From Streptococcus macacae NCTC 11558 (GTDB lineage Bacteria; Bacillota; Bacilli; Lactobacillales; Streptococcaceae): DNA of 64,000 nucleotides. The DNA lies in assembly GCF_000187995.2 (NCBI RefSeq), contig NZ_AEUW02000001.1, positions 558,001-622,000 on the forward strand, written 5' to 3'. A program made the position numbers and the translations under genes. Below the pieces are notes generated by a model. That model had not been told where the DNA came from. It did no database searches and saw nothing but the letters and a program-made list of their open reading frames with translations. Of this stretch, positions 49,781-58,718 are shown in pieces (within the stretch, counting starts at the first letter, position 1; each line of letters opens with the position of its first letter).

Positions 49781-50452
49781 ATGAGAAACCAAGAAAGAAT
49801 TTTTATTGTAGAAGATGACGTTACAATTGTTGGACTTTTGCAAAAACATTTGAGTCAGCACTATTATATTAAATCTGTTATTAATTTTCGGGCCATTATC
49901 CAAGAGGTTGAAGAGTTTCAGCCTGATCTTATTTTGATGGATATCACATTGCCATACTTTAACGGCTTTTATTGGACCACTGAGATTCGCAAGACGATGA
50001 CTATGCCCATTATTTTTCTCTCCAGTGCTGATGATGAGATGAATGCGGTGATGGCCATGAATATGGGCGGTGATGATTTTGTCAGCAAACCTTTTTCTCT
50101 CCCCATACTGGATGCTAAAATTGCAGCCTTTCTGCGTCGTGCAAATAGTTTCTCCAAACAAAAGTATAAAGTAGAACACTATCAACTTAGCCTAAATGGT
50201 ATTCTTATTAATAATGAAACACACGAAACCATTCAATTGACACCTACTGAAACCAAAATATTATCACTATTGATTGAACACCAAGGACAGGCTGTTTCAA
50301 AAGAAGCACTGCTAAATCATCTTTGGGAAGGAGAAGATTTTATTGACCAAAATACGCTGAATGTCAATATGACAAGGCTTCGCAAAAAAGCTTTATCGCT
50401 AGGTTTTGATCGTATCCATACAGTGAGAGGAGTAGGTTATTTAATACAATGA
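49781..50452 (+). CDS. mbrC: Response regulator MbrC
   Basis: The protein (223 aa) is an OmpR-type regulator. The receiver domain has IVEDD and the phosphorylated aspartate in LILMDITLPYF. The C-terminal winged helix has TPTETKILSLLIEH and DQNTLNVNMTRLRKKA. It should activate mbrAB on bacitracin stress. No strong ribosome site lies before its ATG (only GAATGAGAGT), and it overlaps mbrD by four bases. Confidence 0.94.
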   Translation: MRNQERIFIVEDDVTIVGLLQKHLSQHYYIKSVINFRAIIQEVEEFQPDLILMDITLPYFNGFYWTTEIRKTMTMPIIFLSSADDEMNAVMAMNMGGDDFVSKPFSLPILDAKIAAFLRRANSFSKQKYKVEHYQLSLNGILINNETHETIQLTPTETKILSLLIEHQGQAVSKEALLNHLWEGEDFIDQNTLNVNMTRLRKKALSLGFDRIHTVRGVGYLIQ

Positions 50453-51402
50453 TTAAAAAATATTGGCGAGAATATGGTGTTTGGTATGGTATTTATTTTT
50501 TTCTCAGCATAAATTTTCTATTGATTTTTTACCTTTACCACCTGCCTTTTTCTTATTTTCAAGCAAGTTTTATTTTCAATTTAACCTTACTATTCTTAGT
50601 GACGCTTTATTTTTATTGGAAATTTTATCAAAAATGCAAAGATTTACATCATTTTATTTATGTAAAAGAAGTGGAGGCTATAAAAAAATACACATTACCA
50701 AGTGATGATGCCTACCAGGCTATTATTCAACAGACTTTACAGGAGCATAGTTCCGCCATCCATTCTTATAAATTAAAAGACAAGCACTATCAGGATCTCA
50801 TTAAAATGTGGGCTCACCAAATGAAAGTTCCCATCTCAGCTATTTCATTAATGGCTCAAACTGAACAATTAGATAAAAAGGAAGTTCAAGAACAGCTTTT
50901 GAGACTAGAAAATGATATTGCACGTCTTTTAAACTATATAAAATTTAGTCAAAACCACAGTGATTTTCTTTTTGAAAAATGCCGGATACGTTCTCTCTTT
51001 ATTGATCTTATCAAAAAAAATAAAACTTTCTTTTTAAAAAAGGATTTATCGGTTACTATTGATGGTGATTGGGAAATCATTTCAGATAAAAAATGGCTGT
51101 CTTTTGTTTTTTCACAGATTTTGGATAATGCAATTAAATATAATAAAAAAGGCGGACACATTATAATAACGGTGAAAGAAGGTCGGATTTTGATTGAAGA
51201 TACTGGTATCGGTATTTTAAAAGAAGATATCCCAAGACTTTTTGAGGAAGGATTTACAGGCTATAATGGCCATGAACATCAAAAAGCTACAGGATTTGGG
51301 CTCTATATGGTCAAAAAAATACTAAATAATCTAGAATTAGATATTAAAATTGAAAGTCAAATCGATAAAGGGACAAAGGTTATTATTGAAAAAGAAGAAT
51401 AA
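50449..51402 (+). CDS. mbrD: Sensor histidine kinase MbrD
   Basis: The protein (317 aa) is a BceS-type intramembrane-sensing kinase. Two N-terminal helices (about residues 14-33 and 41-60) are joined by a very short loop, so it has no sensor domain of its own and must read the state of MbrAB. The H-box is WAHQMKVPISAISLM, the N-box is ILDNAIKYNKKGG, and the G-boxes are ILIEDTGIG and GFGLYMVKK. It overlaps mbrC by ATGA and is followed by a terminator. Confidence 0.94.
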   Translation: MIKKYWREYGVWYGIYFFLSINFLLIFYLYHLPFSYFQASFIFNLTLLFLVTLYFYWKFYQKCKDLHHFIYVKEVEAIKKYTLPSDDAYQAIIQQTLQEHSSAIHSYKLKDKHYQDLIKMWAHQMKVPISAISLMAQTEQLDKKEVQEQLLRLENDIARLLNYIKFSQNHSDFLFEKCRIRSLFIDLIKKNKTFFLKKDLSVTIDGDWEIISDKKWLSFVFSQILDNAIKYNKKGGHIIITVKEGRILIEDTGIGILKEDIPRLFEEGFTGYNGHEHQKATGFGLYMVKKILNNLELDIKIESQIDKGTKVIIEKEE

Positions 51403-51406
51403 GAAT

Positions 51407-51438
51407 AAAAAGAGTCAAAATACACTGACTCTTTTTAT
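51407..51438. terminator. mbrABCD terminator
   Basis: Perfect 11-bp stem AAAAAGAGTCA (51407-51417) with TGACTCTTTTT (51426-51436). Its A and T flanks could also stop xerS transcripts from the other side. Confidence 0.8.
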
Positions 51439-51559
51439 TATATTATTGGATTAATAGTTAGTACTAATGTTATTACCTTTCTGGGATAATAGACTGGAGA
51501 ATCGAAAATAAAGCAGAAGGGGATGTATAATCAGTTTATTTTACATAAATATTTTTACG

Positions 51560-52630
51560 TTATAATTTATCTAGAGCATCTTTTTGTTCATCATTAACAA
51601 TGTGCGTATAAAGATCGGTTACTTGAGTAGAAGCATGGCCTAATTGATGGCTGACCAAAACCTGTGATTTGGTAGCATCATATAGCCTTGTTGCCAATGT
51701 ATGCCGTAATTTGTGAGGAGTAACACGGATTTTGAAGTCTTCTGAATATTTAGCAACCATTTTTTCGATAGAAGAAGCATCCATACGATTAGGACAACCG
51801 CGATATTCTGATAGAAAGAAAGCTAAATCTGTTTTTTCAGCTTTATAACGACCTTTCCTAATATGAATATAGTTTTCTAAGTAAGGTTTAGCAAAACCGG
51901 CAACATTGACTGAATCGCGTTTTCCGCCCTTACGAGTAACCTCAATAATCATCATATTTAAATTAACATCTTTAAGATCAAGATTAACAGCTTCTGAGAG
52001 TCGGACGCCAGAAGCTAGCAGCAAAGCAATAATAGCTAAATCTCTTTCTTTATTTTTTCGGAAAGATGAAAGGGCACGTTTGGAAAGTTTGTGTTCATAT
52101 TCACAATCAACATATTCTAAAAATGCCATGGTTTCATTGCCTAAAAAGAGTTTTTGCTTAATATTTTCAGCCCGTGCAGCCAATGTTTCTTTTTTCTTTT
52201 TGGTTGCTACCTTTTTCATGACATTTCGATAAAAATAAGGTTCACCAGCAGCATTTTCAACCTCCTCAGTTAAGTATTTATAAAGGCTGGATAGAGCTGA
52301 AAGAGTGCGGTTTATGGTTGTTTGAGAGACACCTTGGCGTTTACTTTGAGCATTTAAAAGAGTACGTTCTCGTAAATATAAAATGAAAGATTCCATATCT
52401 TTTTTACTGAGATTTTCCAAAGTCTCTAGCGGGATATCAGCAAGCTTATTCGCGTCAGAAACATCTGAATCAATTAACCATTCAAAAAAACGGCGATATT
52501 CTTTTAAATACTCATATAAAGTTGTAAAACTGTAAGGAACGGTTAATTTAGATTGATAATATTCCAAAACATACCAGGGCATTAGTTCTTTGAGTTCATC
52601 AATTTTTTCAAGTAAAAGTTCACGCCTCAT
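51560..52630 (-). CDS. xerS: Tyrosine recombinase XerS
   Basis: The protein (356 aa) is the single Xer recombinase that streptococci and lactococci use to resolve chromosome dimers at dif-SL, in place of XerC/XerD. An N-terminal SAM-like domain is followed by the catalytic domain with [10 protein letters not shown] (Arg), [11 protein letters not shown] (HxxR), HQLGHAS and the nucleophile tyrosine in DLYTHI. The ATG has a GGGAG site. The dif site lies 65-96 bases upstream of its ATG, and the xerS promoter overlaps it. Confidence 0.95.
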   Translation of the reverse strand: MRRELLLEKIDELKELMPWYVLEYYQSKLTVPYSFTTLYEYLKEYRRFFEWLIDSDVSDANKLADIPLETLENLSKKDMESFILYLRERTLLNAQSKRQGVSQTTINRTLSALSSLYKYLTEEVENAAGEPYFYRNVMKKVATKKKKETLAARAENIKQKLFLGNETMAFLEYVDCEYEHKLSKRALSSFRKNKERDLAIIALLLASGVRLSEAVNLDLKDVNLNMMIIEVTRKGGKRDSVNVAGFAKPYLENYIHIRKGRYKAEKTDLAFFLSEYRGCPNRMDASSIEKMVAKYSEDFKIRVTPHKLRHTLATRLYDATKSQVLVSHQLGHASTQVTDLYTHIVNDEQKDALDKL

Positions 52631-52672
52631 TCTGATATATCTCCCTATATTATATTGATAATTGATATTAGA

Positions 52673-52701
52673 AGTATAACATATCTATAAACATTTTTCA
52701 A
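52673..52701 (-). promoter_or_regulatory. xerS promoter, -35 inside dif
   Basis: On the - strand: -35 TTGAAA (52701-52696), a 17-base spacer, -10 TATACT (52678-52673) preceded by TGT. The -35 box is part of the left XerS arm of dif. Confidence 0.7.
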
Positions 52702-52726
52702 GAAAATTATAGTTTTTCGGAAAGAT
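52695..52726. other. dif: dif-SL chromosome dimer resolution site
   Basis: Two dyad arms, TTTTCAAGAAA (52695-52705) and TTTTCGGAAA (52714-52723), flank a short ATTATAGT centre. This agrees with the 31-bp dif-SL of lactococci and streptococci as I remember it, and lies directly upstream of xerS, its usual place. It marks the replication terminus. Confidence 0.9.
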
Positions 52727-52945
52727 GATAAGATGCAAAATGCAATCAATAATGATCTATAATTCCTTGTTTTTTAGATTTATAAAAAAGTTTAAGAAGA
52801 TAAAATTTTAGAGATATTTGAGAATTGATTGATACTTATTTGATTTTCAAGTTCTATACTTAAATAAAAAAGGAATACAGTTATAAAAAACAGCTAACAC
52901 ATTACATTAATAACATTTTGCTAATTACAAGGAGGTAAAGCAATT

Positions 52946-53854
52946 ATGGAAAAGGTACTTAAAATCAGACACTTGTCCAAACGATATGGACAGCAATTAG
53001 CACTTGATAATGTTAATCTTACTATCCAAAAAGGGGAAATTTATGGATTAATTGGTAAAAATGGTGCAGGCAAAACAACTCTCATTAAGGTCATTACAAA
53101 ACTCATCCAACCAAGTCAAGGGAGTGTTTCGGTCTTTGGTTCTAGCACCCAGAGCGAATGGACACATGCTCTTAAACGTGTTGGCTCTGTGATCGAAACA
53201 CCTGTTGCTCTTAATCATTTGACCGCTCGTCAAAACCTACACTACTACTGCAAGGCGCGTCATATTCCTAATATTGACAAGGTGATTGATGAAAGTTTAG
53301 CATTGGTTGGTCTTACGAATACAGGTAAGAAAAAATTCCGCAGTTTTTCACTTGGTATGAAACAGCGTCTAGGTATTGCTATCGCTTTGATCGTCAAACC
53401 AGATTTTCTCATCTTGGATGAGCCAATTAATGGTCTGGATCCTGTAGCCATCAAAGAATTCCGCCACATGATAAAAAAACTTAACGAAGAACATGGTATG
53501 ACGGTCATTATTTCTAGTCATATCCTATCTGAGCTTTATCAAGTTGCTACTAAGTTCGGTATTATTGAAAATGGTTATATTGTCAAAGAAATTAGTAAGG
53601 CTGACTTTGATACCCAAAGCGAAGACTATATCGTTTTAAAAACTGGTCAAATCAATGAAGCAAGTCAAATCCTTCAGGATAAGATGAATTATCGTATTAA
53701 GGTCATCAACGCGGACAGCGAAATTCATGTGTTCGGACAATCTCATAGTATCAAACGTATTGTCAAAGAACTGGTTGCAAACGCTATTGATATTGATGAA
53801 ATCTATTACAAACGCCAAGATTTGGAAGACTACTTCACACAAATTGTAGATTAA
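52946..53854 (+). CDS. ABC exporter ATPase, peptide resistance/immunity type
   Basis: The protein (302 aa) has Walker A GKNGAGKTT, the signature FSLGMKQRLGIAIAL and Walker B FLILDEPINGLDP, and a C-terminal extension like BcrA or lantibiotic LanF. Such pairs export or exclude membrane-active peptides. A consensus AAGGAGG precedes the ATG. The permease gene follows after 18 bases, and a two-component system lies convergent beyond it. The substrate is unknown. Confidence 0.88.
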   Translation: MEKVLKIRHLSKRYGQQLALDNVNLTIQKGEIYGLIGKNGAGKTTLIKVITKLIQPSQGSVSVFGSSTQSEWTHALKRVGSVIETPVALNHLTARQNLHYYCKARHIPNIDKVIDESLALVGLTNTGKKKFRSFSLGMKQRLGIAIALIVKPDFLILDEPINGLDPVAIKEFRHMIKKLNEEHGMTVIISSHILSELYQVATKFGIIENGYIVKEISKADFDTQSEDYIVLKTGQINEASQILQDKMNYRIKVINADSEIHVFGQSHSIKRIVKELVANAIDIDEIYYKRQDLEDYFTQIVD

Positions 53855-53872
53855 AGAAAGGAGAAATCTCTT

Positions 53873-54625
53873 ATGTTACACACCATTCAAGCTGATTTCT
53901 ATCGTCTATTTCGCTCCAAAGGTTTTTGGATTTCAGAAGTTCTTTTACTATTAAATATTATCTCTGGTGTCTTTCTTGGAGCTGCAGGGAATATTGGTGT
54001 TCAGCGGTCGTCACAAGAAACTCTAAACACAGATACCTGGACCGGTTTTAAATCTCTTGTCAATTACTCAAATAATATTTCCACTACGCTTTTGTTTACT
54101 CTAATTATCATTGCTATTGTTGTTGGTGTAGATTTAAATCAACGGTTATATAAAAATAGTATTACTTGCGGCGTGTCACGAACTAGCTATTTCTTTGCGA
54201 AAGCTTCTGTTATCATCGCTATCTCATTTAGCCAACTTCTTTTGTCATATGCATTAGCTTTTATCTTAGGAACAATTGCTCATGGTTTGGGTACAGCACC
54301 TCATAATTTTGCTGCTTACTTTACGATAGCAGTTCTTATCCAGCTGCTATGCAGTCTTGCTTGGGTTAGCATTGCTACCTTTGCACTTTACATAACTCAC
54401 TCAATCGTGGCTATCTTTGTAACTTTTATCCTTGGAACTGTCGTTTTAGGTCTCCCTCCTGTTCTCTTTCCTAAAATAGAATTGTTTAAGTACATTAGTT
54501 TAAACTTCAATTTTTCTCTTGCAAGTGACGCAACTACCGCACAAAATTCGGCTTTGGCTGCTCTTGGATTTATTGTTATCTTTACCTTATTTGGTTTAAT
54601 TATTTTTAAAAAACAAGACTTATAA
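53873..54625 (+). CDS. ABC-2 type permease partner
   Basis: This membrane protein (250 aa) with six hydrophobic helices, including LFTLIIIAIVVGVDLNQ and LLCSLAWVSIATFALY, is the likely partner of the ATPase upstream. LanFEG immunity transporters have two different permeases; here there is only one, so a homodimer is likely. AAAGGAG lies before the ATG. It ends at a shared terminator facing the histidine kinase gene. Confidence 0.82.
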   Translation: MLHTIQADFYRLFRSKGFWISEVLLLLNIISGVFLGAAGNIGVQRSSQETLNTDTWTGFKSLVNYSNNISTTLLFTLIIIAIVVGVDLNQRLYKNSITCGVSRTSYFFAKASVIIAISFSQLLLSYALAFILGTIAHGLGTAPHNFAAYFTIAVLIQLLCSLAWVSIATFALYITHSIVAIFVTFILGTVVLGLPPVLFPKIELFKYISLNFNFSLASDATTAQNSALAALGFIVIFTLFGLIIFKKQDL

Positions 54626-54662
54626 AAAGAAGATTCAAGTTTGATACTTGAATCTTCTTTTT
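54624..54662. terminator. Shared bidirectional terminator
   Basis: A perfect 17-bp stem, AAAAAGAAGATTCAAGT (54624-54640) with its complement (54646-54662) and a 5-base loop. It overlaps the stop codons of both convergent genes. Confidence 0.85.
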
Positions 54663-55539
54663 ATAGCGTTACCGTTAAGATAAACCAATTATCATTAGTT
54701 GCCAAGTCTAAGCTTCCTCCAAGAATACCAACTAAATGTTGAATGATATAAAGTCCCAAACCTGAAGATTCTTCCGTATCTGACATATTTTCTGAGTAAA
54801 AACGAGTTGTCAGCTGGTTCAAATGTTGGATGGGCTGTTTGACTATGTTTTTGACTTGCAGAACAATTTCTTGATCTGTTTGCTTCAAAGTTAGCTGTGC
54901 CTGTTCCTTACCATGTTTCAGGACATTGCTAATAATATTTTGAAAAAGACGTTTAAAAATATCTGGATCTGTCTCAAATGAAATCTCTTCCTCAATCTGT
55001 AAATCAAGTATTATATCAACTTGTTGAAACATATCGTAATATAAAAGAATACTCTTGGTAACCAGATGTGACAGCGCAACTTTTTGCATCTCCGTTTGGA
55101 TAGTCCCTTCTGTAAGACGGCGATATTCCAAAAGAGCTTCAAGACGTTTAGAAACTATGGTCAGATTTTCAGAAATTTTTTCCAAATCAGCCGCGTTAAC
55201 AGTTTCTTTGCGTAACCCCTGTTGGGTATAACCGCTAGCAATTGTTAAAGGAGTACGGATATCGTGGGCAATATTACTAATGGCCATATCTAAGGTCTTC
55301 TTTTCTTGGAGAGCTATGAGGTTTGTCTTTTCAATCTGCTCAAATAGACTTTCAATTTTATTTGCCAGTTCAGTAAGACTCTGAGGCTGATTTATCAATG
55401 TTAATCGTCTCTGACTAGTATCATCTATTTTCTCTTCAATTTGTTGACTCAAGGATTTCACTGCCAAATGGTATCGTATAAGATAGATTATAGCTATGGC
55501 AAGTATAAGGCTTAAAACAAAAAGTAAAATCATACTCAT
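54661..55539 (-). CDS. Sensor histidine kinase with one helix
   Basis: The protein (292 aa) has a single N-terminal helix (about residues 4-24) and no outside domain. It continues with the H-box NIAHDIRTPLTIASGY, N-box NIISNVLKHGKE and G-box SSGLGLYIIQHL. The lack of a sensor region suggests that it reads a transporter or the membrane. I start it at the ATG whose A is the last base of the response regulator stop (TGATG overlap), after AAAAGGAG. It pairs with the next gene and faces the ABC exporter genes. Confidence 0.88.
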   Translation of the reverse strand: MSMILLFVLSLILAIAIIYLIRYHLAVKSLSQQIEEKIDDTSQRRLTLINQPQSLTELANKIESLFEQIEKTNLIALQEKKTLDMAISNIAHDIRTPLTIASGYTQQGLRKETVNAADLEKISENLTIVSKRLEALLEYRRLTEGTIQTEMQKVALSHLVTKSILLYYDMFQQVDIILDLQIEEEISFETDPDIFKRLFQNIISNVLKHGKEQAQLTLKQTDQEIVLQVKNIVKQPIQHLNQLTTRFYSENMSDTEESSGLGLYIIQHLVGILGGSLDLATNDNWFILTVTL

Positions 55540-56228
55540 CAATCTTCTCCTTTTAGCCGGACACCTAATCCCCAGATAGTTTCGATATAATCTGTGCTAT
55601 CATCAACCTGTGCGAGCTTTCTGCGAAGATTGCTTAATTGTGCATTTAAAGTATTGTCCCCAGGTAGGTAAGGCTCTTTCCAAACCGATTCATACAAGTC
55701 TTCCTTGGTAAATATTTTCTTAGGATGCTGAAGTAAGGCATGGAAAATCTGAAATTCTTTTTTTCCTAATCTGACAGATTTTTCTAAATGGGAAATTTCA
55801 AAAGTATCTGAATTGACAGTAATATTTTTAATTGATAAATTCGTTTGTTTAGTCGCTTGCTTTCGGCTTTTCGTCACACCGCGTAGTTGAACTGTCACTC
55901 GAGCATAAACTTCTCCAAGATCGAAAGGTTTGATGATATAATCATTAGCCCCTGCAAGTAAATATTGACTGATCAGCTGTTTGTCGCCAAGAGCTGTTAG
56001 CATTATAATAGGAACAGAGCTGATTTCGCGAATTTCTTGAAGAACTTGTTCACCGTTTTTTCCAGGTAACATGATGTCTAAAAGAACTAAGTCAACGTTC
56101 TCTATCTCAAACAGCCGCAGTCCTTCGGTTCCTGAATATGCTTGGATAATCTCATGTTCTTCTGAAAGAAAGTCTCGTAGAATTTTCTGGATATCATCAT
56201 TATCTTCAATTTGTAAAATACGTGCCAT
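55539..56228 (-). CDS. OmpR-family response regulator
   Basis: The protein (229 aa) has a receiver domain (IEDND and the phosphorylated Asp in LVLLDIMLPGKNG) and a C-terminal winged helix (LGKKEFQIFHALLQHP, DNTLNAQLSNLRRKL). The start at 56228 (MARILQIED) is chosen because AGGAG lies nine bases before it; the ATG nine bases upstream directly abuts that site. It is first in a two-gene operon with the kinase. The likely target is the convergent ABC exporter, by analogy with other peptide-sensing systems. Confidence 0.88.
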   Translation of the reverse strand: MARILQIEDNDDIQKILRDFLSEEHEIIQAYSGTEGLRLFEIENVDLVLLDIMLPGKNGEQVLQEIREISSVPIIMLTALGDKQLISQYLLAGANDYIIKPFDLGEVYARVTVQLRGVTKSRKQATKQTNLSIKNITVNSDTFEISHLEKSVRLGKKEFQIFHALLQHPKKIFTKEDLYESVWKEPYLPGDNTLNAQLSNLRRKLAQVDDSTDYIETIWGLGVRLKGED

Positions 56229-56822
56229 TATTATCATCTCCTAATAAGATTCAACTTAGCTACAGCTAAAACTAATAGTCCAATGAGATAGTAACCATCA
56301 TTCATCTTAGTTTTACTGTAAAGGCGTTTTATTAGCAAAAGGTTTCAAAATTAAAATCTCTGTAGGGGGAATCGGAAACCTGTTGATTTTATTATATCAT
56401 ATTCGTTGAAATACAAGAGATGGCTTCAAGGACACTATAAATTTGTTTTTTCAGATTTATTTACGATAGCTGTTTTCCGAATCCGCTATCTTTGAATATA
56501 AAGATAGACTTCATTAAAAGTATATAACTAAATACTCTACTTACTTTCTTACTGTATCGTCTAAAGTCTAAATAGCTTGAATTTTGAACTTTATCATATG
56601 TGAACCTGGGGACAACTTGACAAATAGAATCTAATTGTTACTCCGAATAAATAAAAATAAGCTTAGTAGGCTAAGGAAAGCTACTAGCTTATAAGATAGT
56701 ATTTGAAAAACAGTAATATACTTGGCAAATGGCAAAAAAGAGCCTCTTTAAATAGCTTTCGGTTTTTATATCCCACTTATCTAGTCAATCCTATAAGACA
56801 AAATTTCTCAGCTTTCTAAAGT
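56229..56822. other. 594-base gap between the two-component system and pta
   Basis: On the - strand an extended -10 (TGATATAAT, 56399-56391) could start the response regulator transcript, leaving a leader of about 155 bases. Near 56463-56512 the segment GCTATC can pair with GATAGC on one side or, as CTATCTTT, with AAAGATAG on the other, giving alternative hairpins. No coding gene is supported; a degraded gene is possible. Confidence 0.5.
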
Positions 56823-57806
56823 TTAAAGTTTGTCAAGCGTTTGTGCAGCTGTTATAATGGCTAATTTATAAATATCTTCGTCATTTGATCCACGTGATAA
56901 GTCGTTGACAGGTTTATTCAGTCCCTGAAGGATGGGGCCAATCGCTTCAAACATTCCCAAGCGTTCAGCAATTTTGTAACCAATATTTCCAGATTGTAAG
57001 TCTGGAAATATGAAGACATTAGCATATCCAGCGACTTTACTACTAGGAGCTTTAATTTTTGCAGCAGCTGGAACATAAGCAGCATCAAATTGTAATTCTC
57101 CATCAAGACGTAAATCTGGCCGTAAGTCTTGGGCTATATGAGTAGCTTCTACGACCTTATCAACAGCCGGAGACTTTCCGCTTCCTTTTGAAGAAAACGA
57201 AAGCATAGCAATATTAGGATCAATATCAAATATTTTAGCTGTGTCAGCAGTATTTATTGCTATCTCTGCTAACTCTTGCGAAGTTGGATTAATATTAATG
57301 GCGCAGTCTCCAAAAATTAGTTTTTCTTTGGTGCTTTCTCGATTCATGATAAAGATACCTGAAGTTCGTGATATACCAGGCTTTGTTTTAATAATTTGCA
57401 ATGCTGGCCGTACCGTATCAGCTGTTGAGTGGGCAGCTCCGCTGACCATCCCATCAGCTAACCCCATTTGAACCAGCATAACTCCAAAATAATTAGCATC
57501 TTTGAGAATATCAGAAACTTGGTTTTCATCCACTTTACCTTTACGTATCGTCAAAAATTTCTGCTTCATGTCTTCAAAATGAGCATAAGTTTTAGGATTA
57601 ATAACCTTCACGTAACTGCTAGTATAACCAGCTTTAATTAAATGCTCTTTTATTTGTGTTTCATCACCTAAAATAATAGGGACTAAAAGACCTTCTGCTC
57701 CTAGCCTTCCTGCTGCATGAATGACTCGAGGATCATCACCTTCAGGAAAGACAATCTTAATATTTTTTCCATTAATTTTTTCAATCAAACTTTTAAATAA
57801 TGACAC
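56823..57806 (-). CDS. pta: Phosphate acetyltransferase, GTG start
   Basis: The protein (327 aa) converts acetyl-CoA and phosphate to acetyl phosphate, feeding acetate kinase for ATP. It is the short, single-domain Pta form of Gram-positives, with IVFPEGDDPRVIHAAGRL, MVSGAAHSTADTVRPALQI and SRTSGIFIMNR. The start is GTG at 57806 with a weak ribosome site (GAAGG 11 bases upstream). It lies 15 bases behind the rluD-type gene. A perfect CcpA site (57848-57861) just upstream suggests catabolite control separate from the operon. Confidence 0.95.
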   Translation of the reverse strand: MSLFKSLIEKINGKNIKIVFPEGDDPRVIHAAGRLGAEGLLVPIILGDETQIKEHLIKAGYTSSYVKVINPKTYAHFEDMKQKFLTIRKGKVDENQVSDILKDANYFGVMLVQMGLADGMVSGAAHSTADTVRPALQIIKTKPGISRTSGIFIMNRESTKEKLIFGDCAININPTSQELAEIAINTADTAKIFDIDPNIAMLSFSSKGSGKSPAVDKVVEATHIAQDLRPDLRLDGELQFDAAYVPAAAKIKAPSSKVAGYANVFIFPDLQSGNIGYKIAERLGMFEAIGPILQGLNKPVNDLSRGSNDEDIYKLAIITAAQTLDKL

Positions 57807-57821
57807 AAACCAACCAACCTT

Positions 57822-58718
57822 CTAATGAGATATTTTTTTCAATTTCATGATAACGCTTTCAATATCATCTGTCAAGGAACTGCTATAGGTATTGAGCCCT
57901 CCTGTATAAGGATCGGTAAAGGATAAATAATGGCAATGCAAGGCTTGTCTCTTTAAGCCGTGATTCATATCTCCTCCATAAAGCTCATCCCCTAAAAGCG
58001 GGAAACCAATATGAGAAAAGTGTACACGGATCTGATGCGTACGGCCTGTATGAAGTCTAATGTCAACCAATCGAACTTCTCCATATTGAGCAATGACTTC
58101 ATAGGAAGTATGGGCATATTTTCCTAATCGGTCAACACAGCGGGTAATAATACTGTTTTTATCTCTGGCAATGGGAGCTATAATATCTCCTTGAGCCGCA
58201 AGTTTTCCCTTACCAGAGACTAAAGCATAATAACGTTTATCAATAGTTTTAGATTGTAGCTGTTTATCTAATCTAGCATGTGCATAACCATGTTTTGCAA
58301 ATAGCATTAAACCACTTGTATCTTTATCTAATCTAGTGACAATATGAATTTGCTTATTGGGATAATGATTTTCCAGATAATAATTTTTTACAAAATTAGC
58401 CATAGTGTTAGTGTGCAAGATGCTAGGGATACTAGCGACACCGGCAGGTTTATTCACAATAAGATAGTGTTCATTTTCAAAACAAATATCTAGAGGGTAT
58501 TCAACTGGCTGTAAGCTATTATGTGATTCTTCATTAGGTATAGTAATAGTAACTTGATCGCCTGCTGTAAGCAGATAAACAGCATTTTCTTCTTTTCCAT
58601 TAACTAATATTTGGCCGCCTTTAAATTTGATTTTAGCCAGCAGAGCTTTTGAAATATCATGTCCCTTTAAAAAAGTTTTAACCTTGACTCTTCTATCAGC
58701 TATAAATTTGAATTTCAT
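57822..58718 (-). CDS. RluD-family 23S rRNA pseudouridine synthase
   Basis: The protein (298 aa) makes pseudouridine in large-subunit rRNA. An N-terminal S4-like region ([23 protein letters not shown]) is followed by the catalytic [17 protein letters not shown] (Asp in RLDKDTSG) and [15 protein letters not shown]. The start at 58718 gives an ATGA overlap with the nadK stop and a GGAG site about ten bases upstream; the ATG three codons earlier is too close to that site. The exact uridine target cannot be read from sequence. Confidence 0.9.
   Translation of the reverse strand: MKFKFIADRRVKVKTFLKGHDISKALLAKIKFKGGQILVNGKEENAVYLLTAGDQVTITIPNEESHNSLQPVEYPLDICFENEHYLIVNKPAGVASIPSILHTNTMANFVKNYYLENHYPNKQIHIVTRLDKDTSGLMLFAKHGYAHARLDKQLQSKTIDKRYYALVSGKGKLAAQGDIIAPIARDKNSIITRCVDRLGKYAHTSYEVIAQYGEVRLVDIRLHTGRTHQIRVHFSHIGFPLLGDELYGGDMNHGLKRQALHCHYLSFTDPYTGGLNTYSSSLTDDIESVIMKLKKISH
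57848..57861 (-). promoter_or_regulatory. Perfect cre (CcpA) site upstream of pta
   Basis: TGAAAGCGTTATCA matches the consensus TGWAARCGYTWNCW at every position. It lies inside the 3' end of the rluD-type gene, about 42-55 bases before the pta GTG. Confidence 0.7.

Larger units (their letters stand above)
52631..52945. other. 315-base gap with dif and the xerS promoter
   Basis: It contains the xerS promoter, the dif-SL site and the AT-rich leader of the ABC exporter genes. No coding gene was seen. Confidence 0.8.
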
